Shown here: one piece after another, positions 54,403 to 64,000 of the stretch
Layout: each line of letters starts with the position of its first letter
Position numbering within the stretch: position 1 is the first letter of the stretch
NCBI RefSeq assembly: GCF_030272615.1
Contig: NC_081409.1
Coordinates: 617,467,755-617,531,754 of the forward strand
Length of the DNA stretch: 64,000 nucleotides
DNA from: Cryptomeria japonica
Taxonomy: Eukaryota > Streptophyta > Pinopsida > Cupressales > Cupressaceae
Reading direction: 5' to 3'
Position numbers and translations under genes: made by a program
Notes under the pieces: model-generated
Seen by the model: only the letters and a program-made list of their open reading frames with translations
What the model was told of the DNA's origin: nothing
Databases searched by the model: none

Positions 54403-55965
54403 TTGGATAGATCCCTGATTTCTCCTGATTGGCTTTCTAAGTATAATTATTCTTTGGCGTCAATCATTAAGATTGGTTCTGATCATGACCCTATTTCTTT
54501 CACTGCCAATTCAACTTCTACAAAGCGAAATTTTCCTTTTAGATTTGAAAAAGCTTGGTTATCCCACCTGTCTTTGGAAGTCTATGTTGCTAAATGGTGG
54601 AATTCGGAGATTGAGGGAACAACCTTATTTAGAGTTGCCAAAAATCTTAATATCATAAAAGCCAAAGTTAAAATCTGGAACAAAGAGACTTGTGGAGATA
54701 TCTTTAAAAGTAAATCTCAAATTAAGACTGATATTAAAGAAGTTCAAGATAAAATCCAAGCGGAAGGGCTTTCTGAGGATTTGAGAAATGTTGAAAATGG
54801 GTTGCTGTCTAAATACCATGAAATTATCTCTAATGAAGAAACTTTTTGGAGGCAAAGATCAAGAGCTTTGTATTTGAAGGAAGGTGATCAAAACACCCAG
54901 TATTTCCACATGACTACTCTTAAGCATAGGGCGGCCAACAGGATTTCTAGGTTATCCTGCAATAGGGGGATTTTATCGGATGAAAATGAAATAAGAAAGG
55001 AAGCTATGGATTTTTTTAGCAATCTGTTGGGAGGGGTGGACATTCTGGATATGAGAAATCAAAACCTTCTTTCTCAAGCAATCCCTCCCATTTTAAATGA
55101 GGATGACAACAAAAATCTCTCTCGGATCCCTTCGAATCAAGAAATCAAAAAGGTTGTGTTTTCCTTTCATGGAGATAAGTCTCCTAGCCTGGATGGATTC
55201 CCTATGTTATTTTTCTAAAACTTTTGGCATATTGTGGAGATTGATATTTGTAATGGAGTTAAAGAATTCTTTGGTTCAAGGTGGCTTCTAAAAGAACTCA
55301 ATGCTACCTTTATCGTTCTTATTCCTAAGATCTCTAGAGTTGACTCTCTCAATAAGTTTAGACCTATCAGTCTTTGTAATTATGTTTACAAGATTATATC
55401 TAAGGTTCCTACTTCTAGAATGCTGGATATTCTCCCCCACATTATTTTGGCTCAGCAGAATGGTTTTGTCCCTGGCAGACAGATTCTGGATTCTATCATT
55501 TATGTTCATGAGAATAACCATTCTCTAACTGCTGCTAAAAAATAGGGCTTTTTTCTTAAGTTGGACATGTCTAAGGCCTATGATAGAGTGAATTGGCAAT
55601 TCCTTTTCAGAATTATGAAAGCTTTTGGGTTTGGGGAAAAGGTGATTCAACTTTGTTCTCAGTTGACTCGAACTTTTACATCTGCAGTTATTATTAATGG
55701 ATCCCCTTCCAGTTTCTTCAAAATTTCTAGAGGCCTAAGATAGGGGAATCCCATCTCTCCTATCTTATTTACTATTTTGGTAGAAAGTTTGGGTAGATTT
55801 ATTATGAAAAATCTAGAAGAAGGGAAACACAAAGGCCTTAAACCTTCATCTTCCAACATAACCTGTACTCATGAACAGTTTGTTGATGATTCGATCACTA
55901 TGGGAGAAGCTACCACTAGGGAAGCGAGAAACATGAAGATTGTTATGGATTCCTATGAAACTGCT
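54403..55965 (+). pseudogene. LINE ORF2, endonuclease end and reverse transcriptase
   Basis: One frame with stops at 55216 (TAA), 55543 (TAG) and 55741 (TAG). The start overlaps the end of the endonuclease domain (LDRSLISPDWL, then IGSDHDPISF with the SDH motif). The linker WRQRSRALYLKEGDQNTQYF is typical of plant L1-type LINEs. RT motifs follow: FRPISLCNYVYKIISK, QNGFVPGRQILDSI, FLKLDMSKAYDRVNW, GNPISPILFTI, and EQFVDDS, where the family has F/Y-A-D-D. The RT is cut at 55965 by Gypsy-D and continues at 63726. The 5' part of the LINE is missing or beyond the Tat-like LTR. Confidence 0.9.
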
Positions 55966-57493
55966 TGATAGGGAGCTTGCTAAAGAAGTACTCAACAAAG
56001 CGAATTAGGTCTTATGGTTCATTTGGTTTCCAAAAGACTTGTTTGTGACTGTCATATATGTTTGCAAATCAATTTGAATTTTTAATGCTAAGCACCTCAT
56101 GCATGGATTCCCAAACAAACTCCCTTTTGTAGGCTCATACCCTTACTCAATCCACTCCTCCTTGTTTGAATATGCTCTAACTCAATACCCTGCTTCCTAG
56201 GCATCCAGACGTACTGCTCTAAGTCAAGGCAAACATTCACTGTCAAACACTGTTTTTTTCTAACTTTACACTGTCATTTCTACAAGACAGTTGGTTAGGA
56301 GCACAAATAGAACACCACCATTGCACATAACTACCACCAAACAATTTTTTAGCTTTTCCCCAACATTAAAGATAGTTTGTCAACACAAAAAGGTATCCTT
56401 AGAGCAAATCTTGAAGCAAAAACCAATTTATTTCCCAAAACTGGGAGTTCGATATCCTTCACAAATAGTGACACATTCCAATGCAGAAAGAGTAAAGTTT
56501 GGAGCTCCAATTCCATCAAAATACTTCTAGGATAGGTGCAGACCTCTGTCCATGTTTTGTTTCAACGTTTGATGCTTAGATCCCAAATTTTGAGCCTTAA
56601 GGAAGAATATTAGCCAAGTTAGACAACTTGCCTAATAAGTGCTCAAGTTTCTCTTCCAAACACAACTTTGGCACAAAAATTAACATATATACACTATATA
56701 CATGCATACCAACTTGACCAAGTCCATTTGGTGGGAGCCTAGGCCTGGATTAGTCAAGTTGCTGCATTTTGAAACCCCAAACCCTTGACAGGGCAGTGAA
56801 CACACCAAAATGAAAGAATTTTGTTTAACCAGCTTGCAAATGGAAAACCTATACAATGATCACTTAGAGATAATTGGGAAACCAATATGAGCACTCCCCA
56901 AAAGGTATAGTATGGACCAGATGTGCTACAGTACAGACTGCTGCTCTAAAAGAGATGAAAACACATAAAAAGGCAGAATTTCATCTTTTTGATATTAGGA
57001 AACCTTAGTCAATACAATCACCAACCTTTCTCAAGGAAAAGGGAGGCCTTATATAGTCCTTCAAGTTAGTTATCAAGCCCAGTATGGACATAGGGCATAT
57101 TGGGCTTTCTTTTTCACAAAAAGTTCGATATGACAACTTTTCAAGCCCAAATGACAACATTTTTTTGCTCCAAAAGACATTTTTGACAACCTAACCTCAT
57201 CAACTTATCTAAAGACGTAAGACTTGCTTAAAAACACTTGTAAAAAATGTTGCAATGCTTTGAAAAGCATTTCTAGACCTTTTAGGCAATTTTACACATT
57301 TTTGCCCTTTTTGGCCTAGAAACCCAAAATTGTCAACTCAAATCCTATAAGGCAAAACTTGACCTCTTGAGCACAAAATGAGATCAAAACCACTTGAAAA
57401 GACACACAACAACCTAACACAAGACATTAAAAACATGAAAGCATGAAATACTCAAAAAGGAGAGTTTTTACTCAACTAGGTGCTCCTGCACCA
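55966..57493 (-). repeat. 3' LTR of Gypsy-D
   Basis: 1528 bp. It lacks a segment of about 55 bp present in the 5' LTR near 62393-62450, plus smaller differences. Next to it the minus strand reads CTTTGGGGGAGTA (57494-57506), the polypurine tract. Confidence 0.93.
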
Positions 57494-57506
57494 TACTCCC
57501 CCAAAG

Positions 57507-58850
57507 ACAAAGAAGTCATGTGACTCCTTGAGGCAACAAAGAAGAAGGTATTCTAGCTTTCTGAAAGTCAAATTCAGGTATCCATGTGGCCTCTAATATA
57601 GGCTTATCCTTCCATTTGAGTAGGTGCTCCATATAGGTGTGATTCCTTGTCTTCTTGAGAACCCTGGAGTCTAGAACATGTTCTGCTTGAGGAATAGAGA
57701 GAGATGGTAAAGAAAGATTAGAAAGGGACTGTGTAACATCTTAAACTCTTTGAATCTCCTCAAGTGGCTGCCCCTTGAAAGCAATCAAATCTGCAACATT
57801 AAAAATGGGAGACAAAGAAATATCAGTAGGCAAATCAACTTTGTAAGCATTAGACCCATACTTAGCCAAGATTTTGCAAGGGCCTATTCTCCTCATCTGA
57901 AGTTTTCTTGAAACTCCTTTTTGCAGCCTTGCCTTGTTCAAATGAACCATAACATAATCTCCTACAGAAAACTGAACATCTCTCTTTGTAGCATCCACTC
58001 TTGCCTTGAATTTTTGGGAGGTATCTTGAAGAGCCTTTCTCACTTGCTCATGAACCTCCTTCATGGATTGAGCCATGTCATCTCTTGTTCCACTCTTAGG
58101 CTGCAAGTTAGTTATATCTCTCAACTCCATTATACCCCTTGGATGCATACCATAAACAACTTCAAAAGGGCTTTTACCTGTAGAATGGTTGACACTATCA
58201 TTGTAGGCATACTCTACTTGATGAATGAGCTGATCCCAACTCTGTCCATATTCCTTTGTCAATTGCCTAAGCAAGTTTCCAAGAGACTTGTTCACAACCT
58301 CAATTTGGCCATCAGTTTGTGGATGATAAGCTAAACCAAAAGAGAGATTAGTACCCAGTCTCTTCCACAATGTTTTCCAGAAATGACCAAGAAATCTCAC
58401 ATCTCTATCTGAAACAATTCTAGTAGGTAAACCATGTATTATAACAACTTCTTTGAAAAACAAGTAAGCAATATGACTTGCATCATGTGTTGTCTTACAA
58501 GGAATAAAATGAGCCATTTTGCTAAATCTGTCAACTACTACAAAGATGTTATTGAATCCTGCTTGAGTTCTAGGTAATCCTACCACAAAATCCATACTAA
58601 TGCAATCCCAAGGCCTATGTGGAATGGGAAGAGGCTGATATAAACCAGCATTGGAGGAATTACCTTTGGCTTTCTGACATACCAAACACTGTTCAACATA
58701 CCTCCTGATGTCTCTCTAAATCTTGGGCCAATAGTAAAATCATTGAACCAACTCTAAGGTCTTGTTGAGACCAAAATGTCCACTTAAGCACCCATTGTGA
58801 TTCTCCTGAATGAGGTTCTCTCTCATAGAACCTTTTGGAACACATAACTA
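57507..58850 (-). pseudogene. pol: Gypsy-D integrase and chromodomain
   Basis: The zinc region (58690-58850) is readable with two stops: ENHNGCLSGHFGLNKT and EQCLVCQKA. From 58685 the frame is open to 57741: D (ISMDFVVGLPRT), D (VSDRDVRFLGHFW), E (HPQTDGQIEVVNKS), then KSPFEVVYGMHPRG and VGDYVMVHLNKARLQKG. All catalytic residues are present, unlike Gypsy-C. After a TAA (57741-57743) the same frame continues into a chromodomain-like segment (VLDSRVLKKTRN, HLLKWKDKPILEATW) ending at about 57520. Confidence 0.92.
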
Positions 58851-59693
58851 TCCACCCCTGAATAACAAACCATCCTGCAAAGTGAAATCAGCATATGCAC
58901 CATGGAAAAGATTCTCAAAATCTTGACAAACTTTATGAGCTTCAGCAAAATCATCATCAGTAGGATACATATCTTTAAAACTATCAATACCAATGCTCTG
59001 TACTTGAATCTCGTGAACAGTTAACAACCTCCTACTCAAAGCATCTACTACTTTATTCAACTGACCCTTCTTATGCTTAAGAGTAAAAGTGTAAGCTTGC
59101 AAGTACTCTACCCATTTAACATGCCTATGATTCAGTTTATCCTGTGAGTTCAAGAAACTCAATGCCTGATTATCTGTGTATACAACAAACTCTTTAGGAA
59201 GAAGATAATGTCTCCATTTCCTAAGTGCCTGGACTAATGCATAAAGTTCTAAATCATAGGAAGAGTACTTTTTCTTGGCATCATTCAACTTCTCACTAAA
59301 GAATGCAACTGGTCTATTGTCCTGACTTAAAATAGCTCCTACAACAATATTGCTAGCATCACATTCAATAGTAAAAAGTTTATCAAAACTAGGTAAAATG
59401 AGCACTGGTTGAGAAGATACTTTAATTTTCAATAATTCAAACCCTTTATTGGCTGCATCTGTCCACTAAAAATTTACCTTTACACCCCCTTTGATTGTGT
59501 CTAACATAGGGGCACAAATCTCACTAAATCCCCTGATGAATTTCCTGTAAAATTGTGCTAAACCATGAAAGCGTCTGACATCACTGGTTGTTTTAGGAGC
59601 TGGCCAACTAGTTATTGTTGCAACTTTAGATTGATCCATTTTTAGATTGCCTCTTGATACAACAAAACCAAGATAGACCAATTCTTGCTTCAA
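58848..59693 (-). pseudogene. pol: Gypsy-D reverse transcriptase C-terminus and RNase H
   Basis: 59466-59693 carries the RT thumb and connection (LVYLGFVVSRGNLKMDQSKV, FYRKFIRGFSEICAPML). After a stop at 59466, 58848-59432 carries RNase H: IECDASNIVVGAILSQD, KKYSSYDLELYALVQAL, VVYTDNQALSFLNSQ, VVDALSRR. The Asp, Glu and Asp positions are present. The frame ends at a TAG just before the integrase zinc region. Confidence 0.9.
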
Positions 59694-59723
59694 GAAATCA
59701 CACTTTTCAAGATTAATGGTTAG

Positions 59724-60260
59724 TTATTCATCAGATAACTTTCTCAAAACAATAGCTAAATGCTTCAGATGCTCTTCCTTAGTTTTACTGAAAATAAGAA
59801 TATCATCTAAATACACAACAACAAACTTGCCATTGAAATCATGTAAAACTTCATTCATGAGTCTCATGAATGTGTTGGGAGCATTGGAGAGTCCAAATAG
59901 CATAACAAGCCACTCATAGAGACCCTCATTTGTTTTGAAAGTTGTCTTCCATTCATCACCCTCTTTGATTCTTATCTGATGGTAACCACTCTTCAAATCA
60001 ATCTTACTGAAATACTGTGCACCCCCCAAGCAATCCATCAAATCCTCTATCTTGGGTATGGGAAATCTGTATCTAATGGTGATCTTATTTATTGCTCTAG
60101 AATCTGTCAAAGTCTCCATGTTCCACCCTTCTTAGGTGCCAACATTGTAGGTACTGCACAAGGACTAATGCTTTTCCTAATCAGCCCTTGGTCTAAGAGT
60201 TCTTGTATTTGTGTTGCTACTTCTTCATTTTGTTCAGGGGTCATCTTTTAGGTTGCCTTA
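59724..60260 (-). pseudogene. pol: Gypsy-D reverse transcriptase N-terminal and catalytic part
   Basis: Starts near the MTPEQNEE block (about 60250), then [21 protein letters not shown] one-base loss near 60118 shifts the frame into [54 protein letters not shown] and catalytic [10 protein letters not shown]. It ends at a TAA at 59724-59726. The Pro normally found in M-P-F-G is Leu here. Confidence 0.9.
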
Positions 60261-61050
60261 TTGGGTAAAGAGGCTCCAGGTATGAAATCAATCTGATGGC
60301 TAATGGCTCTAGGAGGTGGTAAGGCTACAGGTGTACCATCACTGATTATTGCTTTGAAGTTATCAAGGATCTATTGCACCTCATATGGTATGTCAACTTT
60401 CTTTTCTATCTTTTCTTCTTTGGGTTTCACTATGAGTGCAAATCGCACTTCTTCAAGTGTACTTATAAACTCTTTCTCATTCACAATTAGAACATTCTAA
60501 TTTGTTGTCTTGCTGCCCTCTTTCTCATCATTTATGGACTAAATTTTGTACGTAACTCCATTCTTCTAAAAACAGTAGGAGTTCTTTTCCTCATTGTGGA
60601 TGACTTTCCTATCAAATTGCCAAGGTCTACCAAGAAGTAGATGGCAAGCATCCATTGGAAGAATGTCACATAGGATCTTATCTTGATACCCTCCTATGGT
60701 GAATTCTACCCATGTTTGTTCATTTACAAGACATGTTGCTCCCTATTCAACCATGTGACTCTATAGGGATGTGTGTGTGGGATTATCTCAAGTTTCAGTT
60801 TACCAACTGCTTCTTTTGAGATTATGTTATTTGTGGATCCAGAATCTATGACCACCTTGCATACCTTTCCCATGATCTTGCACTTAACTCTGAACAATGA
60901 CCTTCTTTGAGTAGGTTCCTCCTTGATTGGTTCTTTTATCAAGACTATTCTCATCATCAGACTTTCCCCATCTTCTGATGCTAAGCTCACTTCATGAGCC
61001 TTACCACTTGCTGCATTTTCTTGCACATAATTCACTCTTCTTTCACCCCC
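60261..61050 (-). pseudogene. pol: Gypsy-D protease and linker
   Basis: In the gag frame after a TAG (61051-61053). The protease active site VVIDSGSTNNIISKEAV is intact. A one-base loss near 60726 ends the frame. In the next frame the C-side motif (DILPMDACHLLLGRPWQFD) is readable around 60610-60680. The linker to RT (60261-60600) is broken by several stops. Confidence 0.87.
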
Positions 61051-62067
61051 CTATGATGAGGTGGGTTTCTCTGGACATCTATAGGCAGGGTGCCCCAATT
61101 TATGACAGTTGTAGCATTTCATGATGGAGAAGTAGGACCCACTTCCTAGTCCACTAGATCTCCTTCCTCTATAGCTTCTCTTGCTATATGAATCCCCACT
61201 TTGTTCAATGAGTTCGGATTCTCCTTGGGATCTTTGATCTCCTCTTCCACCAAAACTTCCTCTATGGCCTCTACCATCTCTACCCCTACCTCTTCCTCTG
61301 TTGCTTTGTTCTTGCTTTCTCCTACTTTTCTCTTCCACTTTAAGTGCTAGTTGATAACACTTGTGTACTATTTGTGGACATAACAAACTCATCTCTTCCT
61401 GTATGTTCCATCTCAATCCATTCAAGTACCTGGCCACTTTTATACTCTCATCCTCTACTACCTTGGATCTCATGCACAATTTTTGAAACTCCTCAGTGTA
61501 GCTACTGACATCTAAGTCTTTTTGTCTCAAATTTTGTCTTTTCCTATGAAGTTGGACTTCATAGTCTTCAAGAAGATAGGTTTCTCTAATTTTGGCTACC
61601 ATTGCTTTCCAGGTGGCTATTGGTTGCTTACATTCTTTCACCCTTTCCTCTTGGATGAACTTCCACCAAGTTAAGGTTGCCCCTCTCAACCTTGATTTTT
61701 CTACTTTAACCTTTTTTGCTTCAATTATTCCATCAAATTCAAAATGGTTTTCTAGACCTTCAATCCACTCTATAAGAGCATCTGGATCCATCTTTCCACT
61801 GAAAAGAGCCACTCCCTCTAAGGTTTTACCACTCATAGCTCTCAAAGCCCTCAAGAATGGTTCTTGCTCTATAACAGGGTCAGGTATGGGAACCTCATCT
61901 TCTATTGCCACCATTTTGCCTTGATCTCCAACCTTATAATGTACTTCTTCAATTTTGACTTCTACTTCAGCTAGTTTCATCGCTAGCTTGTCCAACCTCT
62001 CTCTGAGTGCTCTATTTTCTTCTTCTTGGTCTTCGACCTTCTTGGATAATTCATCATTAGTCACCAT
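61051..62067 (-). CDS. gag: Gypsy-D gag
   Basis: An open frame of 338 codons from ATG 62067, 41 bp after the primer site. Residues 5-60 form a charged heptad-like coiled coil (KKVEDQEEENRALRERLDKL). The gag domain has LEGVALFSGKMDPDALIEWI, LTWWKFIQEE, KIRETYLLEDYEVQLHRK and LRQKDLDVSSYTEEFQKLC. An Arg-Gly region precedes the CCHC knuckle CYNCHKLGHPAYRC near residue 325. The frame is uninterrupted, the best preserved chromovirus gene in the window. Confidence 0.93.
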   Translation of the reverse strand: MVTNDELSKKVEDQEEENRALRERLDKLAMKLAEVEVKIEEVHYKVGDQGKMVAIEDEVPIPDPVIEQEPFLRALRAMSGKTLEGVALFSGKMDPDALIEWIEGLENHFEFDGIIEAKKVKVEKSRLRGATLTWWKFIQEERVKECKQPIATWKAMVAKIRETYLLEDYEVQLHRKRQNLRQKDLDVSSYTEEFQKLCMRSKVVEDESIKVARYLNGLRWNIQEEMSLLCPQIVHKCYQLALKVEEKSRRKQEQSNRGRGRGRDGRGHRGSFGGRGDQRSQGESELIEQSGDSYSKRSYRGRRSSGLGSGSYFSIMKCYNCHKLGHPAYRCPEKPTSS

Positions 62068-62107
62068 GTTTTCTTCTAATGATCCTTTTCTCCTGAATCT
62101 TTTGTTG

Positions 62108-62119
62108 GCTCTAATACCA
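62108..62119 (-). other. Primer binding site of Gypsy-D
   Basis: TGGTATTAGAGC on the minus strand, three bases from the LTR. It is an initiator-Met type site with one C-to-T change, the same change seen in Copia-B. Confidence 0.88.
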
Positions 62120-62122
62120 CTA

Positions 62123-63720
62123 TGATAGGGAGCTTTCTAGAGAAGTACTCAACAAAGCAAATTAGGTCTTATGGTTCATTTGGTTTCCAAAAGACTTGTT
62201 TGTGACTATCATATATGTTTGCAAATCAATTTGAAGTTTTAATGCTAAGCACCTCATACATGGCTTCCCAAACAAACTCCCTTTTGTAGGCTCATACCCT
62301 TGCTCAATCCACTCCTCCTTGTTTGAATATGCTCTAACTCAATACCCTACTTCCTAGGCATCCAGACCTACTGCTCTAAGTCAAGGCAAACTCCTCCAAA
62401 AGTCCCCAAGAAGTTAGGCAATCAAACTATAAATGAGCAACATTCACTGTCAAACACTATTTTTTTCTGACTTTACATTGTCATTTCTACAAGACAGTTG
62501 GTTAGGAGCACAAATAGAACATCACCATTGCACATAACTACCACCAAACAATTTTTTAGCTCTGTCCCAATATTAAAGATAGTTTGCCAACACAAAAAGG
62601 TATCCTTGAGCAAATCTTGAAGCAAAAACCAATTTATTTCCCAAAACAAGGAGTTTGATGTCCTTCACAAATAGTGACACATTCCAATGCAAAAAGAGTA
62701 AATTTTGGAGCTCCAATTCCTTCAAAATACTTCTAGGATAGGTGCAGACCTCTGTCCATGTTTTGTTTCAACGTTTGATGCTTAGATCCCAAATTTTGAG
62801 CCTTAAGGAAGAATATTAGCCAAGTTAGACAACTTGCCTAATAAGTGCTCAAGTTTCTCTTCCAAACACAACTTTGGCACAAAAATTAACATATATACAC
62901 TATATACATGCATACCAACTTGACCAAGTCCATTTGGTGGGAGCCCAGGCCTGGATTAGTCAAGTTGCTGCATTTTGAAACCCCAAACCCTTGACAGGGC
63001 AGTGAACACACCAAAATGAAAGAATTTTGTTTAACCAACTTGAAAATTAAAAACCTATACAATGATCATTTAGAGAGAATTGGGAAACTGATATGAGCAC
63101 TCCCCAAAAGGTATACTATGGACTAGATGTGCTACAATACAAACTGTTGCTCTAAAAGAGAGGAAAACACATAAAAAGGCAAAATTTCATCTTTTTGATA
63201 TTAGGAAACCTTAGTCAATACAATCACCAACCTTTCTCAAGGAAAAGGGAGGCCTTATATATTCCTTCAAGTTATTCATCAAGCCCAGTATGGACACAGG
63301 GCATATTGGGCTTGCTTTTTCACAAAAAGTCCAATATGACAACTTTTCAAGCCCAAATGACAACATTTTTTTGCTCCAAAGGACATTTTTGACAATCTAA
63401 CCTCATCAACTTATCTAAACACCTTAGACATGCTTAAAAACACTTATCAAACATGTTGCAATTCTTTGGAAATAATTTGTAGACCTTTTAGGCAATTTTA
63501 CACACTTTTTTGCCCTTTTTGGCCTAGAAACCCCAAATTGTCAACTCAAATCCTGAAAGGCAAAAATTGACCTCTTGAGGAAAAAATGAGATCAAAACCA
63601 CTTGAAAAGACACACAACAACCTAAAACAACATCATAAACCTAACACAAGACATTACAAACTTGAAAGCATGAAATACTCAAAAATGAGAGTTTTTACTC
63701 AACTAGGTGCTCCTGCACCA
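62123..63720 (-). repeat. 5' LTR of Gypsy-D
   Basis: 1598 bp. On the minus strand it starts TGGTGCAGGAGCACCTAG. It contains the ~55-bp segment lost from the 3' LTR. CTGCT follows at 63721-63725. Confidence 0.94.
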
Positions 63721-63725
63721 CTGCT

Positions 63726-64000
63726 TCTAGTCAAAAAATAAATTGGGATAAGAGTTCTTTGTTCTTCATCAATACCCCTGTGGATATACAAAGAAGGATT
63801 GAAAGAATACTTGGATGCAAAATTTTTGAGTTTCCTTCAACCTATCTAGGTCTCCCTCTATTCTTAAAGCCTTCAAAGAATTTCTGGATGAAGCTGGTTG
63901 ATAGATTCAATTCCAAACTGGCTGGATGGAAATGAGCCCTCCTTAGCCAAGTGGGTAAGGTGACGTTTCTTAAAGCTACCCTTCAAAATTTTCCTATCTA
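63726..64000 (+). pseudogene. LINE ORF2, continuation after Gypsy-D
   Basis: Continues the LINE RT frame in phase across the CTGCT duplication: INWDKSSLFFINTP, RIERILGCKIFEFPSTYLGL, FWMKLVDRFNSKLAGWK, then a TGA near 63934 and ALLSQVGKVTFLKATL. These are the plant L1 motifs downstream of the catalytic box. The ORF runs off the right edge of the window. Confidence 0.88.

Larger units (their letters stand above)
55966..63720 (-). mobile_element. Gypsy-D: chromovirus-type Ty3/gypsy element inserted in the LINE
   Basis: LTRs (55966-57493 and 62123-63720) run TGATAGGG...GCACCA on the plus strand, which is TGGTGCAGGAGC at the start on the minus strand, as in Gypsy-C. The duplication CTGCT is perfect at 55961-55965 and 63721-63725. 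The order on the minus strand is primer site, gag, protease, RT, RNase H, integrase, chromodomain, polypurine tract. The integrase catalytic triad is intact, but single-base losses and stops break the frame several times. Confidence 0.95.

Overview
The window is plant nuclear DNA made almost entirely of nested LTR retrotransposons plus one LINE. I found no host gene, tRNA, rRNA, CRISPR array or bacterial-type gene. Several long elements (7-16 kb, LTRs of 0.74-1.6 kb) are stacked inside one another and most carry stops and frameshifts, which fits a large, slowly purged seed-plant genome. A gymnosperm is plausible, but the sequence does not prove it.

Layout, left to right. (1) 1-573 and 16763-~16905 are the two halves of an old plus-oriented LTR, split by Tat-1. 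(2) Tat-1 (574-16757, minus strand, TSD GATTG) is a 16.2-kb Ty3/gypsy element of the Tat lineage: gag-protease, RT, two RNase H domains and integrase lie in one frame with only four stops. Between integrase and its 3' LTR it carries a plus-strand (antisense) two-exon gene for a plant mobile domain (PMD) protein. (3) Copia-A (17874-49739, plus, TSD AAAAT) is a Ty1/copia element. Its 5' LTR is split by Copia-B (18129-35162, TSD GGTAT). The 5' LTR of Copia-B is split by the chromovirus Gypsy-C (18951-28599, TSD CTTGG). The protease region of Gypsy-C is split by a solo LTR (21941-23693, TSD GTTAC) that resembles the Tat-1 LTR. The gag of Copia-A is split by Element N (36563-44422, minus, TSD GGTAT), a non-autonomous element coding only Gag, a protease-like fold and an Arg-rich tail. 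(4) 49745-52007 is decayed sequence with a ~124-bp tandem repeat. (5) 52008-54318 is a truncated minus-strand Tat-like remnant with one LTR. (6) A LINE ORF2 starts near 54403, is interrupted by the chromovirus Gypsy-D (55966-63720, minus, TSD CTGCT) and resumes at 63726 to run off the window.

The most unusual material is in Tat-1. The intron of the antisense PMD gene holds (a) 13 copies of a 9-bp core (RCGTYTGTG) spaced 18, 19 or 21 bp apart and (b) eight short hairpin-like units with an almost constant 15-nt loop (TTGTGATGAACAGGG) and covarying stems. The same 9-bp core, with the same 19/21 spacing, recurs in two clusters in the gag leader, in the sense orientation of gag. The 5' and 3' arrays of the element's RNA are therefore complementary to each other. 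Many broken frames have TAG where the family has a Gln codon (CAG), which fits deamination of methylated CHG sites.

All coordinates, spacings and LTR comparisons were read by eye; no alignment or database search was run.
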